Shown here piece by piece: positions 35,604 to 44,106 of a DNA stretch of 64,000 nucleotides. The notes beneath the pieces are model-generated. The model was not told the DNA's origin and ran no database searches. It saw only the letters and a list, made by a program, of their open reading frames with translations. Position 1 is the stretch's first letter, and the number at the start of each line of letters is the position of its first letter. This stretch comes from Streptomyces xanthochromogenes (lineage in GTDB: Bacteria > Actinomycetota > Actinomycetes > Streptomycetales > Streptomycetaceae). The stretch covers positions 186,001 through 250,000 of the forward strand of contig NZ_BMUZ01000012.1 of NCBI RefSeq assembly GCF_014650455.1, in the 5' to 3' direction. The position numbers and the translations under genes were made by a program.

Positions 35604-38432
35604 ATGACAGAGGACCTCTCACCAGCCGAAGCGTACGCAGCTGCCCGGCTCCGCGCCGTCGAGCAGGCCACCGCGCTCGCACCCTTCCGTGACCTGTACG
35701 ACTTCGATCTGGACCCGTTCCAGATCGAGGCGTGTCAGGCCCTCGAAGCCGGAAAGGGCGTGCTCGTCGCGGCCCCCACCGGCTCCGGCAAGACCATCGT
35801 CGGCGAGTTCGCCGTGCACTTGGCCCTGGAGCAGGGCCGCAAATGCTTCTACACCACGCCCATCAAGGCGCTGTCCAACCAGAAGTACGCCGACCTCGCG
35901 CGCCGCTACGGTGCCGACAAGGTGGGCCTGCTGACCGGCGACAACAGCGTCAACGCGGACGCGCCGGTGGTCGTCATGACCACCGAGGTGCTCCGCAACA
36001 TGCTGTACGCGGGCTCCCAGGCCCTCCTCGGGCTCGGGTACGTGGTGATGGACGAGGTGCACTACCTCTCCGACCGCTTCCGCGGAGCGGTCTGGGAAGA
36101 GGTGATCATCCACCTCCCGGAGTCCGTCACCCTGGTCTCGCTGTCCGCGACCGTCTCCAACGCCGAGGAGTTCGGCGACTGGCTGGACACCGTCCGGGGC
36201 GACACCGAAGTGATCGTGTCCGAGCACCGGCCCGTGCCGCTGTGGCAGCACGTCATGGCCGGCCGCCGGATGTACGACCTCTTCGAGGAGGAGACCGACC
36301 ACGGCGGCCGTGGCGTCTCCCGGCGCGAGGTCAACCCCGACCTCCTGCGCATGGCGCGCATGGAGAACCAGAAGACGTACAACCCGCGCGACCGGCGCCG
36401 CGGCAAGATGGTGCGCGAGGCGGACCGCGAGCGGGAGCGCCGCCAGCGCTCCCGGATCTGGACACCGGGCCGCCCCGAGGTCATCGAACGGCTCGACGCC
36501 GACGGCCTGTTGCCGGCCATCACCTTCATCTTCAGCCGCGCCGCCTGCGAGGCCGCCGTCCAGCAGTGCATGTACGCCGGGCTCAGGCTCAACGACGAGG
36601 AGGCGCGCCAGAAGGTCCGCGAGATCGTCGAGGAGCGCACCTCCTCCATCCCCGGCGAGGACCTGCACGTCCTCGGCTACTACGAGTGGCTCGAAGGCCT
36701 GGAGCGCGGCATCGCCGCCCACCACGCGGGGATGCTGCCCACCTTCAAGGAGGTAGTGGAGGAGCTGTTCGTACGCGGCCTGGTGAAGGCCGTGTTCGCC
36801 ACCGAGACGCTCGCGCTCGGCATCAACATGCCCGCGCGCTCGGTGGTGTTGGAGAAGCTCGTCAAGTGGAACGGCGAGCAGCACGCCGACATCACTCCCG
36901 GCGAGTACACCCAGCTCACCGGGCGGGCCGGGCGGCGCGGCATCGACGTCGAGGGCCATGCCGTGGTCCTGTGGCAGCGCGGCATGGACCCGGGCGCGCT
37001 CGCGGGCCTGGCCGGCACGCGCACCTACCCGCTGCGCTCCAGCTTCAAGCCGTCGTACAACATGGCCGTCAACCTGGTCCAGCAGTTCGGCCGGCACCGC
37101 TCGCGCGAGCTGCTCGAAACCTCCTTCGCGCAGTTCCAGGCCGACAAGTCGGTCGTCGGCATCTCGCGGCAGGTCCAGCGCAACGAGGAGGGCCTGGAGG
37201 GCTACCGGGAGGGCATGCACTGCCACCTCGGGGACTTCGAGGAGTACGCGCGAATGCGGCGCGACCTCAAGGACCGCGAGACCGAACTCGCCAAGCACGG
37301 CGCCGCCCAGCGACGGGCGGCGGCCGCCGCCTCCCTGGAGAAGCTCAAGCCGGGCGACATCATCCACGTGCCGACCGGCAAGTTCGCGGGCCTGGCCCTG
37401 GTCCTCGACCCCGGCATCCCCGCGGGCCGTACCAACGGCCACCGGGGCTTCGAGCAGCACGACGGGCCGCGCCCGCTGGTGCTGACCGCCGAGCGTCAGG
37501 TCAAGCGCCTTGCCTCGATGGACTTCCCGGTGCCCGTGGAGGCCCTGGAGCGGATGCGCGTCCCGAAGTCCTTCAACGCGCGCTCGCCGCAGTCCCGCCG
37601 GGACCTGGCGTCCGCGCTGCGCACCAAGGCCGGGCACATCGTCCCCGAGCGGCACCGCAAGGCCCGCTCCGAGGCGGCGGACGACCGCGAGATCACCCGG
37701 CTGCGCACGGCCCTGCGCGCCCACCCGTGCCACGGCTGCGACGAGCGCGAGGACCACGCCCGCTGGGCCGAGCGCTACTACCGTCTCCAGCGCGACACCC
37801 AGCAGTTGGAGCGGCGCATCGAGGGGCGGACCAACACGATCGCGCGCACCTTCGACCGGATCGTGGCGCTGCTCACCGAGCTCGACTACCTGCGCGACGA
37901 CGAGGTCACCGAGCACGGCAAGCGCCTGGCCCGCCTCTACGGCGAACTCGACCTGCTGGCCAGCGAATGCCTGCGCGCGGGCATCTGGGAAGGCCTGACC
38001 CCGGCCGAACTCGCTGCCTGCGTATCGGCGTTGGTGTACGAGGCCCGCCAGTCGGACGACGCCGTGGCGCCCAAGACGCCCACCGGCAAGGCCAAGGCGG
38101 CACTGGGCGAGATGGTCCGGATCTGGGGCCGGCTCGACGCGCTCGAAGAGGACCACAAGATCAACCAGGCGGAGGGCGTGGGCCAGCGCGAGCCCGACCT
38201 CGGCTTCGCCTGGGCCGCCTACCAGTGGGCCTCCGACAAGGGCCTGGACGAGGTGCTCCGCGAGGCCGACATGCCAGCGGGCGACTTCGTCCGCTGGTGC
38301 AAGCAGGTCATCGACGTCCTCGGGCAGATCGCGGCGGCGGCGCCGCGCGAGAACAGCACCGTCGCGAAGAACGCCCGCAAGGCGGTCGACGCGCTGCTGA
38401 GGGGAGTCGTGGCCTACAGCTCGGTCGGCTGA
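35604..38432 (+). CDS. Ski2/Mtr4-like superfamily 2 RNA helicase (HelY-type)
   Basis: A 942-aa helicase resembling eukaryotic Mtr4/Ski2 and mycobacterial HelY. Motif I is AAPTGSGKT, motif II is DEVH (VMDEVHYLSDRFRGAVWEE), motif III LVSLSATVSNAEEFGDWL, and the C-terminal RecA domain carries GMLPTFKEVVEELF, TETLALGINMPARSVVLEKL and the motif VI region QLTGRAGRRGIDVEG. A long C-terminal helical domain (DSHCT-like) follows. It likely remodels structured RNA for decay. A TAGGCT box (35588-35593) lies 10 nt before the ATG, and CCTCT/AGAGG (35568 onward) forms a small repeat in the promoter. Confidence 0.94.
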   Translation: MTEDLSPAEAYAAARLRAVEQATALAPFRDLYDFDLDPFQIEACQALEAGKGVLVAAPTGSGKTIVGEFAVHLALEQGRKCFYTTPIKALSNQKYADLARRYGADKVGLLTGDNSVNADAPVVVMTTEVLRNMLYAGSQALLGLGYVVMDEVHYLSDRFRGAVWEEVIIHLPESVTLVSLSATVSNAEEFGDWLDTVRGDTEVIVSEHRPVPLWQHVMAGRRMYDLFEEETDHGGRGVSRREVNPDLLRMARMENQKTYNPRDRRRGKMVREADRERERRQRSRIWTPGRPEVIERLDADGLLPAITFIFSRAACEAAVQQCMYAGLRLNDEEARQKVREIVEERTSSIPGEDLHVLGYYEWLEGLERGIAAHHAGMLPTFKEVVEELFVRGLVKAVFATETLALGINMPARSVVLEKLVKWNGEQHADITPGEYTQLTGRAGRRGIDVEGHAVVLWQRGMDPGALAGLAGTRTYPLRSSFKPSYNMAVNLVQQFGRHRSRELLETSFAQFQADKSVVGISRQVQRNEEGLEGYREGMHCHLGDFEEYARMRRDLKDRETELAKHGAAQRRAAAAASLEKLKPGDIIHVPTGKFAGLALVLDPGIPAGRTNGHRGFEQHDGPRPLVLTAERQVKRLASMDFPVPVEALERMRVPKSFNARSPQSRRDLASALRTKAGHIVPERHRKARSEAADDREITRLRTALRAHPCHGCDEREDHARWAERYYRLQRDTQQLERRIEGRTNTIARTFDRIVALLTELDYLRDDEVTEHGKRLARLYGELDLLASECLRAGIWEGLTPAELAACVSALVYEARQSDDAVAPKTPTGKAKAALGEMVRIWGRLDALEEDHKINQAEGVGQREPDLGFAWAAYQWASDKGLDEVLREADMPAGDFVRWCKQVIDVLGQIAAAAPRENSTVAKNARKAVDALLRGVVAYSSVG

Positions 38433-38563
38433 GCGGACACGGTCGGCTGAGCGGACGGTTGGCCGAGCGCGCGTGCTCGGCAGACGGTCCTCTTACGGGG
38501 CTTCACGTGCCGGGCCCGACGCGATGGACGCCTGACGCGGTGGACATGTGACGCGATGACAGG

Positions 38564-38602
38564 GGGAGCGGCCCCGCCGGGTTGACCGGCGGGGCCGCTC
38601 CC
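38564..38602 (+). terminator. Terminator after the helicase gene
   Basis: A perfect 17-bp stem (38564-38580 with 38586-38602) with a 5-nt loop, followed by TTGTTGTCC. It lies about 130 nt after the helicase stop. Confidence 0.8.
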
Positions 38603-38864
38603 TTGTTGTCCTCTGCCGTCCCGTGTCGCTCGCTTGCTGCGGGCGCCAGTGCCGCTCCCGTGCTGCGGCCAGGTCGCCCGTCCGCTGTACTGCCGCCCTC
38701 CCTAAGGGAGTTGGGGCTGCCAGGGCAGGCTGCCTCCGGCGCTGTGGAAAACGGCGTGACCCTTGCGGGGGACGACGGGAGCGAGGCGGACCGGTGGATA
38801 TCCACAGGGGTGGCGGGGCGTCGGGGAGTCGGGTTCCATGGACCCACGCGGGGCTGATCCACAT

Positions 38865-38918
38865 CGGCCGACCGTACCAATGGCCGATCGGGTCGACGGC
38901 CGACCGCACCAACGGCCG
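38865..38918. promoter_or_regulatory. Tandem repeat, candidate P450 operator
   Basis: Two 22-nt copies that differ at two bases begin at 38865 and 38897, a period of 32 bp or three helical turns. Each copy opens with CGGCC and closes with GGCCG, giving dyad symmetry. The second copy ends 23 nt before the P450 start. Regulatory function is inferred. Confidence 0.45.
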
Positions 38919-38941
38919 GGCGTCACAGGGAGGGAGACACC

Positions 38942-40315
38942 TTGACCACCGCCAATGTGTCCGAGAACGTCCGAGCAACTGCTGCGCGGCGAAAGGTGGT
39001 TGCGGGCCCGCGAGGCCTGCCGTACCTGGGCAGCCTGCCCCGGTTCGGCAAGGACCCGCTCGCCTTCTTCGAACAGCTGCGGAACCGGGGCGACTTGGTG
39101 CACTGGCGGTTCGGCCGTGCGACCTCGCTGTTCGTCGCCGATCCCGAGTGCATCGGTGAGCTCCTCACCGAGATGGAGCACACCTTCGACCAGCCCGACC
39201 TCGGGGTCTCCTTCCGCACCCTGCTCGGCAACGGCGTCGTCGTGGCCGGGGGCAAGGACTGGCGCCGCAAGAGATCCCTGGTCCAGCCCTCGGTCCGGCC
39301 CAGACAGGTGCGGTCGTACGCGGCGACCATGGCCGCATGCGCGGTGGACCTCGCCGACAGCTGGGCGGACGGGCAGCGGATCGACGTGAAGCGGGAGATG
39401 TCCGCGCTCACCCAGCGGATCGCCGTCCGCACCATCTTCGGCGTCGACACCGCGGCGGACGCCGACGCCATCGGGCGGGCCATGGAGGTGGCCCAGCACG
39501 AGATCGGGGTCGAGTTCAGCGGGATCGGCGCGCTTCTGCCGGACTGGCTGCCGACCCCGGGCAGAGCCCGCATCAAGAAGGCGACCGCGGTCATCGACGC
39601 GGAGGTGGGCCGCGTCGTGGCCCGGCACCGCGCGGGCGACACCGACCGGCCGGACCTGCTCAGTCGGCTGCTGGCCGCCCAGGACGAGAGCGGGACACGT
39701 CTGTCCGACCGGGAGATACGCGACGAGACCGTCACGCTCTACATAGGCGGTCACGAGACCACGAGCAGCACGCTCGTGTGGGCCTGGCACCTCCTGTCCC
39801 GCAACCCGCGCGTGCGCGAGGCGCTGGGTGACGAACTCGACCGCGTCCTGGGCGCCACCCATGAACCCGGCCACGACGACTATGCCCAACTCGCCTACAC
39901 CCAGGCCGTGGTGAAGGAGACCCTTCGGCTCTACCCGACGATCTGGCTCCTCACCGGAGTCGCGAGGGAGGGCGCGGTCCTCGGCGGCCGCGGCATCCCG
40001 GCCGGCACCCGGGTCTGGACCAGCCAGTGGGCCACCCACCGCGACGCCCGCTGGTTCCGCGATCCGGAGGCCTTCCGCCCCGAGCGCTGGGCGGAGGGGG
40101 CCGAGGAGATACCCGAATACGCCTGGTTCCCCTTCGGCGGCGGTCCCCGGGTGTGCCTGGGCACGCGCTTCGCCCTCGTGGAGGCCGTACTGATCCTGGC
40201 GGTCCTGGCACGCCGCTTCGACCTGGACGTGACCCCCCGGGACCTCACCCCGGTCCCCGGCCTGACGCTCCAGGCGAAGGGCGAGGTGTGGGCGTCGGTG
40301 CGGGGGAGGGGGTGA
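38942..40315 (+). CDS. Cytochrome P450
   Basis: A 457-aa haem monooxygenase. The I-helix oxygen-activation motif is YIGGHETTSS, the K-helix motif ETLR (KETLRLYPTIW), the meander FRPERW, and the haem loop FPFGGGPRVCLGTRFAL with the Cys thiolate. The GGPRVC loop and the ETLRLYP block look more like CYP4/CYP102/CYP132-type enzymes than the common streptomycete CYP105/107 families. The start is TTG at 38942 with GGAGGGAG upstream. No ferredoxin or reductase gene adjoins it. Substrate unknown. Confidence 0.94.
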   Translation: MTTANVSENVRATAARRKVVAGPRGLPYLGSLPRFGKDPLAFFEQLRNRGDLVHWRFGRATSLFVADPECIGELLTEMEHTFDQPDLGVSFRTLLGNGVVVAGGKDWRRKRSLVQPSVRPRQVRSYAATMAACAVDLADSWADGQRIDVKREMSALTQRIAVRTIFGVDTAADADAIGRAMEVAQHEIGVEFSGIGALLPDWLPTPGRARIKKATAVIDAEVGRVVARHRAGDTDRPDLLSRLLAAQDESGTRLSDREIRDETVTLYIGGHETTSSTLVWAWHLLSRNPRVREALGDELDRVLGATHEPGHDDYAQLAYTQAVVKETLRLYPTIWLLTGVAREGAVLGGRGIPAGTRVWTSQWATHRDARWFRDPEAFRPERWAEGAEEIPEYAWFPFGGGPRVCLGTRFALVEAVLILAVLARRFDLDVTPRDLTPVPGLTLQAKGEVWASVRGRG

Positions 40316-40380
40316 GCGGGGGACCGCCGCCGGCCCGAGCCGCCGCGCCGGGCTGAGAGGGCGCCACCGGCAGGCCGCGG

Positions 40381-41361
40381 CTAACCGGAGGTGCCGGCCA
40401 ACTCCTCGGCCATCCGCACCAGTTCGGGTGTCCGAAGGACCCGGTCGCCGCAGCCCGGCACGGGAACGTGCAGGGGAGCGGTCCAGCGGGGCGGGATGCC
40501 GTGGAGGCCGTAGCGGGCGCCCGCCAGGCCACCGGTCACCGCCGCCACCGTGTCCGTGTCGCCGCCCAGGTCGATCGCGGCACTCAGCGCCCGCTCGAAG
40601 GAGTCCGTCGTACGCAGCGCCCAGAGCGCGGAGCCGAGGCAGGGCCAGACCGCACCGTTGAACTCGGTCGCGTCGGAGGGATGCCAGTCGGGAGAGAGGA
40701 CCGTCGACCATCGGACGCGGTGGTCGGGATGGACGGAGGCCAGGGCGTCCGGCACCGCCGTCAGGGAGTCGGCCCCGGCCAGCGCGACACGTATCAGGTC
40801 GTGGTAGATCGCCGTGCCCTCCCAGGCGGCCGGGTCGCCATGGGTGAGCGCCGCGATGCTGCGGGCCGCGGCCATCGTCGCCGCGCGCCCGGCAGCCGCG
40901 AAGTACACCGCGCCGGTGGTGGCCCGCATCAGCGAACCGTTGCCCGCGGCACGGCGGTTGACCTGGAAATGGCGGGCGGCCGCACGGTCCCAGGGCTCGC
41001 CGTTCGTCAGGACCTCCTCGGTCTGGAGCCCTATGTCCTTGGGCTCCGAGACCGCCCAGCGCTGGAACCGCCGGAAGACATCGGCCGGTTCGAGTCCGCC
41101 GCACTCCAGGAGGGAGTCGGCGACCAGCACCGCCATCTGGGTGTCGTCGGTGGCCTCGCCCGGGTCCCAGCCGGCCCCGCCGCACATGGTGCCGACGCCG
41201 TCGGGAAACCGCCGCGCGTAGACCCCTGGCAGGCCGAACTCGAAGGGTGCGCCCAACGCGTCGCCGACGGCCGAGCCGACCACGGCCCCCGCCGCCCGCT
41301 GGGCCCGGCCCGGGGCCCCCTCGCCGGAACCCTGGCTGCCCATGCCCCTGCCCAAGACCAT
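40381..41361 (-). CDS. ADP-ribosylglycohydrolase family protein
   Basis: A 326-aa DraG/ARH-like hydrolase that would remove ADP-ribose from proteins or small molecules. Binuclear metal ligands are visible in GWDPGEATDDTQMAVLVAD and near the C terminus in AAIDLGGDTDTVAAVTGGLAGA; the family N-terminal GSAVGDALGAPFEFG is intact. The start is uncertain: ATG 41361 is followed in frame by ATG 41343. I prefer 41361 because a TATCGT hexamer ends 7 nt upstream and no ribosome site exists, consistent with a leaderless mRNA. It is divergent from the mycoredoxin gene. Confidence 0.88.
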   Translation of the reverse strand: MVLGRGMGSQGSGEGAPGRAQRAAGAVVGSAVGDALGAPFEFGLPGVYARRFPDGVGTMCGGAGWDPGEATDDTQMAVLVADSLLECGGLEPADVFRRFQRWAVSEPKDIGLQTEEVLTNGEPWDRAAARHFQVNRRAAGNGSLMRATTGAVYFAAAGRAATMAAARSIAALTHGDPAAWEGTAIYHDLIRVALAGADSLTAVPDALASVHPDHRVRWSTVLSPDWHPSDATEFNGAVWPCLGSALWALRTTDSFERALSAAIDLGGDTDTVAAVTGGLAGARYGLHGIPPRWTAPLHVPVPGCGDRVLRTPELVRMAEELAGTSG

Positions 41362-41497
41362 GCTTGTCACGATAGCCAGTGGCCCGTCGGCCCCGCGAAC
41401 CAATTACCCACACCCCGGCCAGGGGGCTTCCGGCGGTTCGCCTACGATCGGAGCGCTGTCGTCCGCCCGGCGGCACTGCGGAAACGGGGGGAGATCC

Positions 41498-41776
41498 GTG
41501 ACACAGGATCAGGACGGGGTGGTCCTCTACTGGCGCCCCATGTGCACGTACTGCATGAAGCTGCGACTGCGGCTGCTCTTCACGGGGCTGCGGTTCGTGA
41601 AGGTGAACATCTGGCGGGACCCCGAGGCGGCCGCGTTCGTGCGCTCGGTCGCGGGCGGGAACGAGACGGTGCCCACGGTGACCGTGGCCGGGCGGGCGAT
41701 GGTGAACCCCTCCAAGAGGGAGCTCTTCGAGGCGGTCCGGGCCCATGCGCCCCGGTCGTTGCCGAGGGGGCGCTGA
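41498..41776 (+). CDS. Mycoredoxin (glutaredoxin-like)
   Basis: A 92-aa thioredoxin-fold oxidoreductase with the CxxC active site CTYC (VVLYWRPMCTYCMKLRLRL), the cis-Pro region TVPTVTVAGRAMVNPSK, and the NIWRDPEAA block of mycoredoxins. It should reduce mycothiol mixed disulfides in the cytoplasm; mycothiol is the actinobacterial thiol. The GTG at 41498 is preceded by a GGGGGGAG ribosome site. It is convergent with the response regulator gene at 41778, with no spacer. Confidence 0.88.
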   Translation: MTQDQDGVVLYWRPMCTYCMKLRLRLLFTGLRFVKVNIWRDPEAAAFVRSVAGGNETVPTVTVAGRAMVNPSKRELFEAVRAHAPRSLPRGR

Positions 41777-41777
41777 G

Positions 41778-42497
41778 CTACGCGCCCCGTCTTTCCGTGG
41801 TGGCGCCTGCCGTTCCGGCGGTCACCAGGCCTGATTCGTAGGCTGCGATCACCGCCTGGGCGCGGTCGCGTACGGAGAGTTTGTCGAAGATGCTGGTGAT
41901 GTAGTTCTTGACCGTGGACACACTGATGTCCAGGTCGCGGGAGATGGCGGCGTTGTCGAGGCCCTTGGCCATCAGGTGCCACACCTCCACCTCGCGGGGG
42001 GTGAGTTCGGCGCCGGCGGTGAAGGAGGGACGAGGTTCGCGCGGGGCGGTCACGTACGCGGAGATCAGCCGGGTGAGCAGGCGCGGAGCCACCACGGCTT
42101 CGCCGTCGTGCACCGTGCGGATCGCCGCGCTCAGGTCCTCGGGGGAGCTGTCCTTGGGCAGGAACCCGTAAGCCCCGGCGCGCAGCGCGCCCACCACGTA
42201 CTCGTCCATGTCGAAGGTGCTCAGGGCCAGGACGCGGCAGCCGGGGACGACGGAGGCGAGTTCGGCGGTGGCGGCGACCCCGTCCAGTACGGGCATCCGG
42301 ATGTCCATCACCACGACGTCGGGGCGGAGCCGGCCCGCCAGAGCGACCGCCTGCGCGCCGTTCTCGGCCTCGCCCACCACCTCGAACGCCGGGTCGGGGG
42401 AGAGGATCAGGGACAGTCCGCGGCGGACCAGCGGCTGGTCGTCGGCGATCAGCACGCTGATCGCCCGCGGCCTCGCCCCGTCGTCGGGCCCGGTCAT
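41778..42497 (-). CDS. NarL/LuxR-family response regulator
   Basis: A 239-aa regulator. The receiver has DD in VLIADDQPLVRRG, the phospho-acceptor Asp in VVVMDIRMPVLDG, the Ser of LALSTFD and Lys of FLPKDSS. The LuxR helix-turn-helix reads LTPREVEVWHLMAKGLDNAAIS and then VSTVKNYITSIFDKL. Its ATG overlaps the kinase stop codon (ATGA, 42494-42497), so the kinase and regulator are translated from one mRNA as a cognate pair. The divergent MMPL exporter upstream of the kinase is the best candidate target. Confidence 0.94.
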   Translation of the reverse strand: MTGPDDGARPRAISVLIADDQPLVRRGLSLILSPDPAFEVVGEAENGAQAVALAGRLRPDVVVMDIRMPVLDGVAATAELASVVPGCRVLALSTFDMDEYVVGALRAGAYGFLPKDSSPEDLSAAIRTVHDGEAVVAPRLLTRLISAYVTAPREPRPSFTAGAELTPREVEVWHLMAKGLDNAAISRDLDISVSTVKNYITSIFDKLSVRDRAQAVIAAYESGLVTAGTAGATTERRGA

Positions 42498-43816
42498 CGC
42501 AGTGCTCCCTCGGGATCGTGCTGGACGGCCGCTCCGGCCGCCTCGTCCGTGGTCAGGGGCAACTCGGCCAGTACGGCGAAGCCGCCGCCGGGGCGCGGGC
42601 CCGTGGTGAGCGTGCCGCCGTGCAGGGCGACGCGCTCGCGCATGCCGATCAGGCCGTGGCCGCCGGGACTCGGCGTCGGCGGCTCCCCGGGCGGGAAGCC
42701 TCCGCCGTCGTCGCACACCTCGACGACGATCCTGTCCTGACGGTACGTCAGGGAGAGTTCCGCGCGAGCCGCCGGTCCCGCGTGCTTGCGGGTGTTGGTG
42801 AGCGCCTCCTGGGCGACCCGGAACACGGTCAGGCCCAGGGCCGGCGGCAGGTGGCGCGGCGCACCGGTGATCGTGAACTCCGTTGGCAGTCCGGCCCGTT
42901 GGGACTCGGCAACCAGATGCGGGAGGTCGTCGGGCCCGGGCTGGGGCTGCGGCGGCGCGTGCTCCTGCTCGTCGTCGGCCCGCAGTACGTCGAGGAGTTG
43001 GCGCATCTCGCTCAGTGCGAGGCGGCCGGAGGACTCCAGGGTGACCAGGGCATCGCGGGCGACCTCGGGCCGGGCCAGGTTGGCCCGGGCGCCGCCCGCC
43101 ATCAGCTGCATGGTGGTGATGTGGTGGGCCACGATGTCGTGCAACTCGCGGGCGATGCGGCGGCGTTCGTCGGCCACGGCGCGGTCCGCGAGCAGCCGCC
43201 GGTTGGCCGCCACCTCGCGCTGCCAGCGGCCCACCACGAGAGCGGTGGCGACCACGATCAAGGGGGACAGGACCGCGGAGAGGGTCGCCTGCCAGGGCGG
43301 GATCTGTCCAGTGCTCTGGGACAGGAGGGTCAGTGCCGTCGTCGCCGCGGTCGCGGCGGCCGTCACCCAGCCCGAGCAGGCCCTGGCGACCGAGTAGAGG
43401 GCCAGGACGAGGACCGCGCCGAAGTGGGTGGCGAGGGGCAGGGCGATCGAGGCGGCGGAGTCGAGCGCGAGGGTGCCGGCGAGTGCCAGTACCGGGTGGG
43501 TGCGCCGCACGAGCAGGGGCACGGCCGCGAGGGCGACGAGTAGGAACCCCACGACACTCACCCCGCGCTGCCCCACGGGGTCACTGACGAACACATAGCT
43601 GAGCAGATTGATGGCGCAGGCCCCGCCGGTGACGAGCGCCTCGTTCCGCGTCCACGGAGTCTCGGCGCCACCATCGCCGGGAGGCCGCGATCCCGCCGGT
43701 CCACAGGGGCCGCCGCGCTCGGACGGTGCCTGTCGGTCCAGGAGCGGATGCGGCCGCGCGTCCACGGGGTTCGACGGCCGGGCACTCCCGGTCTCCCCGT
43801 AGCCCGACGCGTCCAT
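42494..43816 (-). CDS. Sensor histidine kinase (NarX/DesK type)
   Basis: A 440-aa membrane kinase. After a Pro-rich cytoplasmic N terminus there are several transmembrane segments (GACAINLLSYVFV; VVGFLLVALAAVPLLV; FGAVLVLALYSVA), then the HisKA_3 dimerisation helix with the phosphorylated His in ERRRIARELHDIVAHH, the N-box AQEALTNTRKHAG, and G-boxes DDGGGFPPG and GGHGLIGMRERV. The start at 43816 is chosen because GGTGGAG lies 6 nt upstream; an ATG 12 codons earlier has poor spacing. No large extracytoplasmic sensor domain exists, so it may sense the membrane or a membrane partner. Confidence 0.92.
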   Translation of the reverse strand: MDASGYGETGSARPSNPVDARPHPLLDRQAPSERGGPCGPAGSRPPGDGGAETPWTRNEALVTGGACAINLLSYVFVSDPVGQRGVSVVGFLLVALAAVPLLVRRTHPVLALAGTLALDSAASIALPLATHFGAVLVLALYSVARACSGWVTAAATAATTALTLLSQSTGQIPPWQATLSAVLSPLIVVATALVVGRWQREVAANRRLLADRAVADERRRIARELHDIVAHHITTMQLMAGGARANLARPEVARDALVTLESSGRLALSEMRQLLDVLRADDEQEHAPPQPQPGPDDLPHLVAESQRAGLPTEFTITGAPRHLPPALGLTVFRVAQEALTNTRKHAGPAARAELSLTYRQDRIVVEVCDDGGGFPPGEPPTPSPGGHGLIGMRERVALHGGTLTTGPRPGGGFAVLAELPLTTDEAAGAAVQHDPEGALR

Positions 43817-43949
43817 CCCCGGCTCCACCCCTCTGCTCCCATCCCTGCGCATAACCTCGTCCGCCCCCCGAGCTCTCGTCCTCCCGTTCCCCCACGACAG
43901 CCTCGCACAGGCCGCGGGGGTGTGGGACCTGCCGTGGGGGGAGGGGGAA

Positions 43950-43967
43950 CCAGGACCGTGGTCCTGG
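43950..43967. promoter_or_regulatory. Inverted repeat in the kinase-MMPL divergent promoter region
   Basis: CCAGGACC (43950-43957) and GGTCCTGG (43960-43967) form a perfect 8-bp dyad with a 2-nt gap, in the 290-nt region between the divergent kinase and MMPL genes. It could be the response-regulator site, which is inference. Confidence 0.4.
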
Positions 43968-44106
43968 GGTGGGTGGCGGGCGGGAGTCAGGGCCCGGGGC
44001 GGGATCATCCCTGGCCAGGACGCTGACGGGGGCTTCGCACTGATGGGCTTGGAGCTGCCGGGAACCCCCGGCCGTCCGTATCCAAGACCGTCCGCCGGAG
44101 GACCTC

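Larger units (their letters stand above)
38433..38941 (+). other. Helicase-P450 intergenic region
   Basis: No convincing gene in 509 nt. It contains, from left: a 17-nt direct repeat that spans the helicase stop codon (38422-38438 and 38440-38456), a strong terminator (38564-38602), and a near-perfect 22-nt direct repeat just before the P450 gene (38865-38886 and 38897-38918). Short open frames on both strands are not supported by codon use. Confidence 0.6.
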
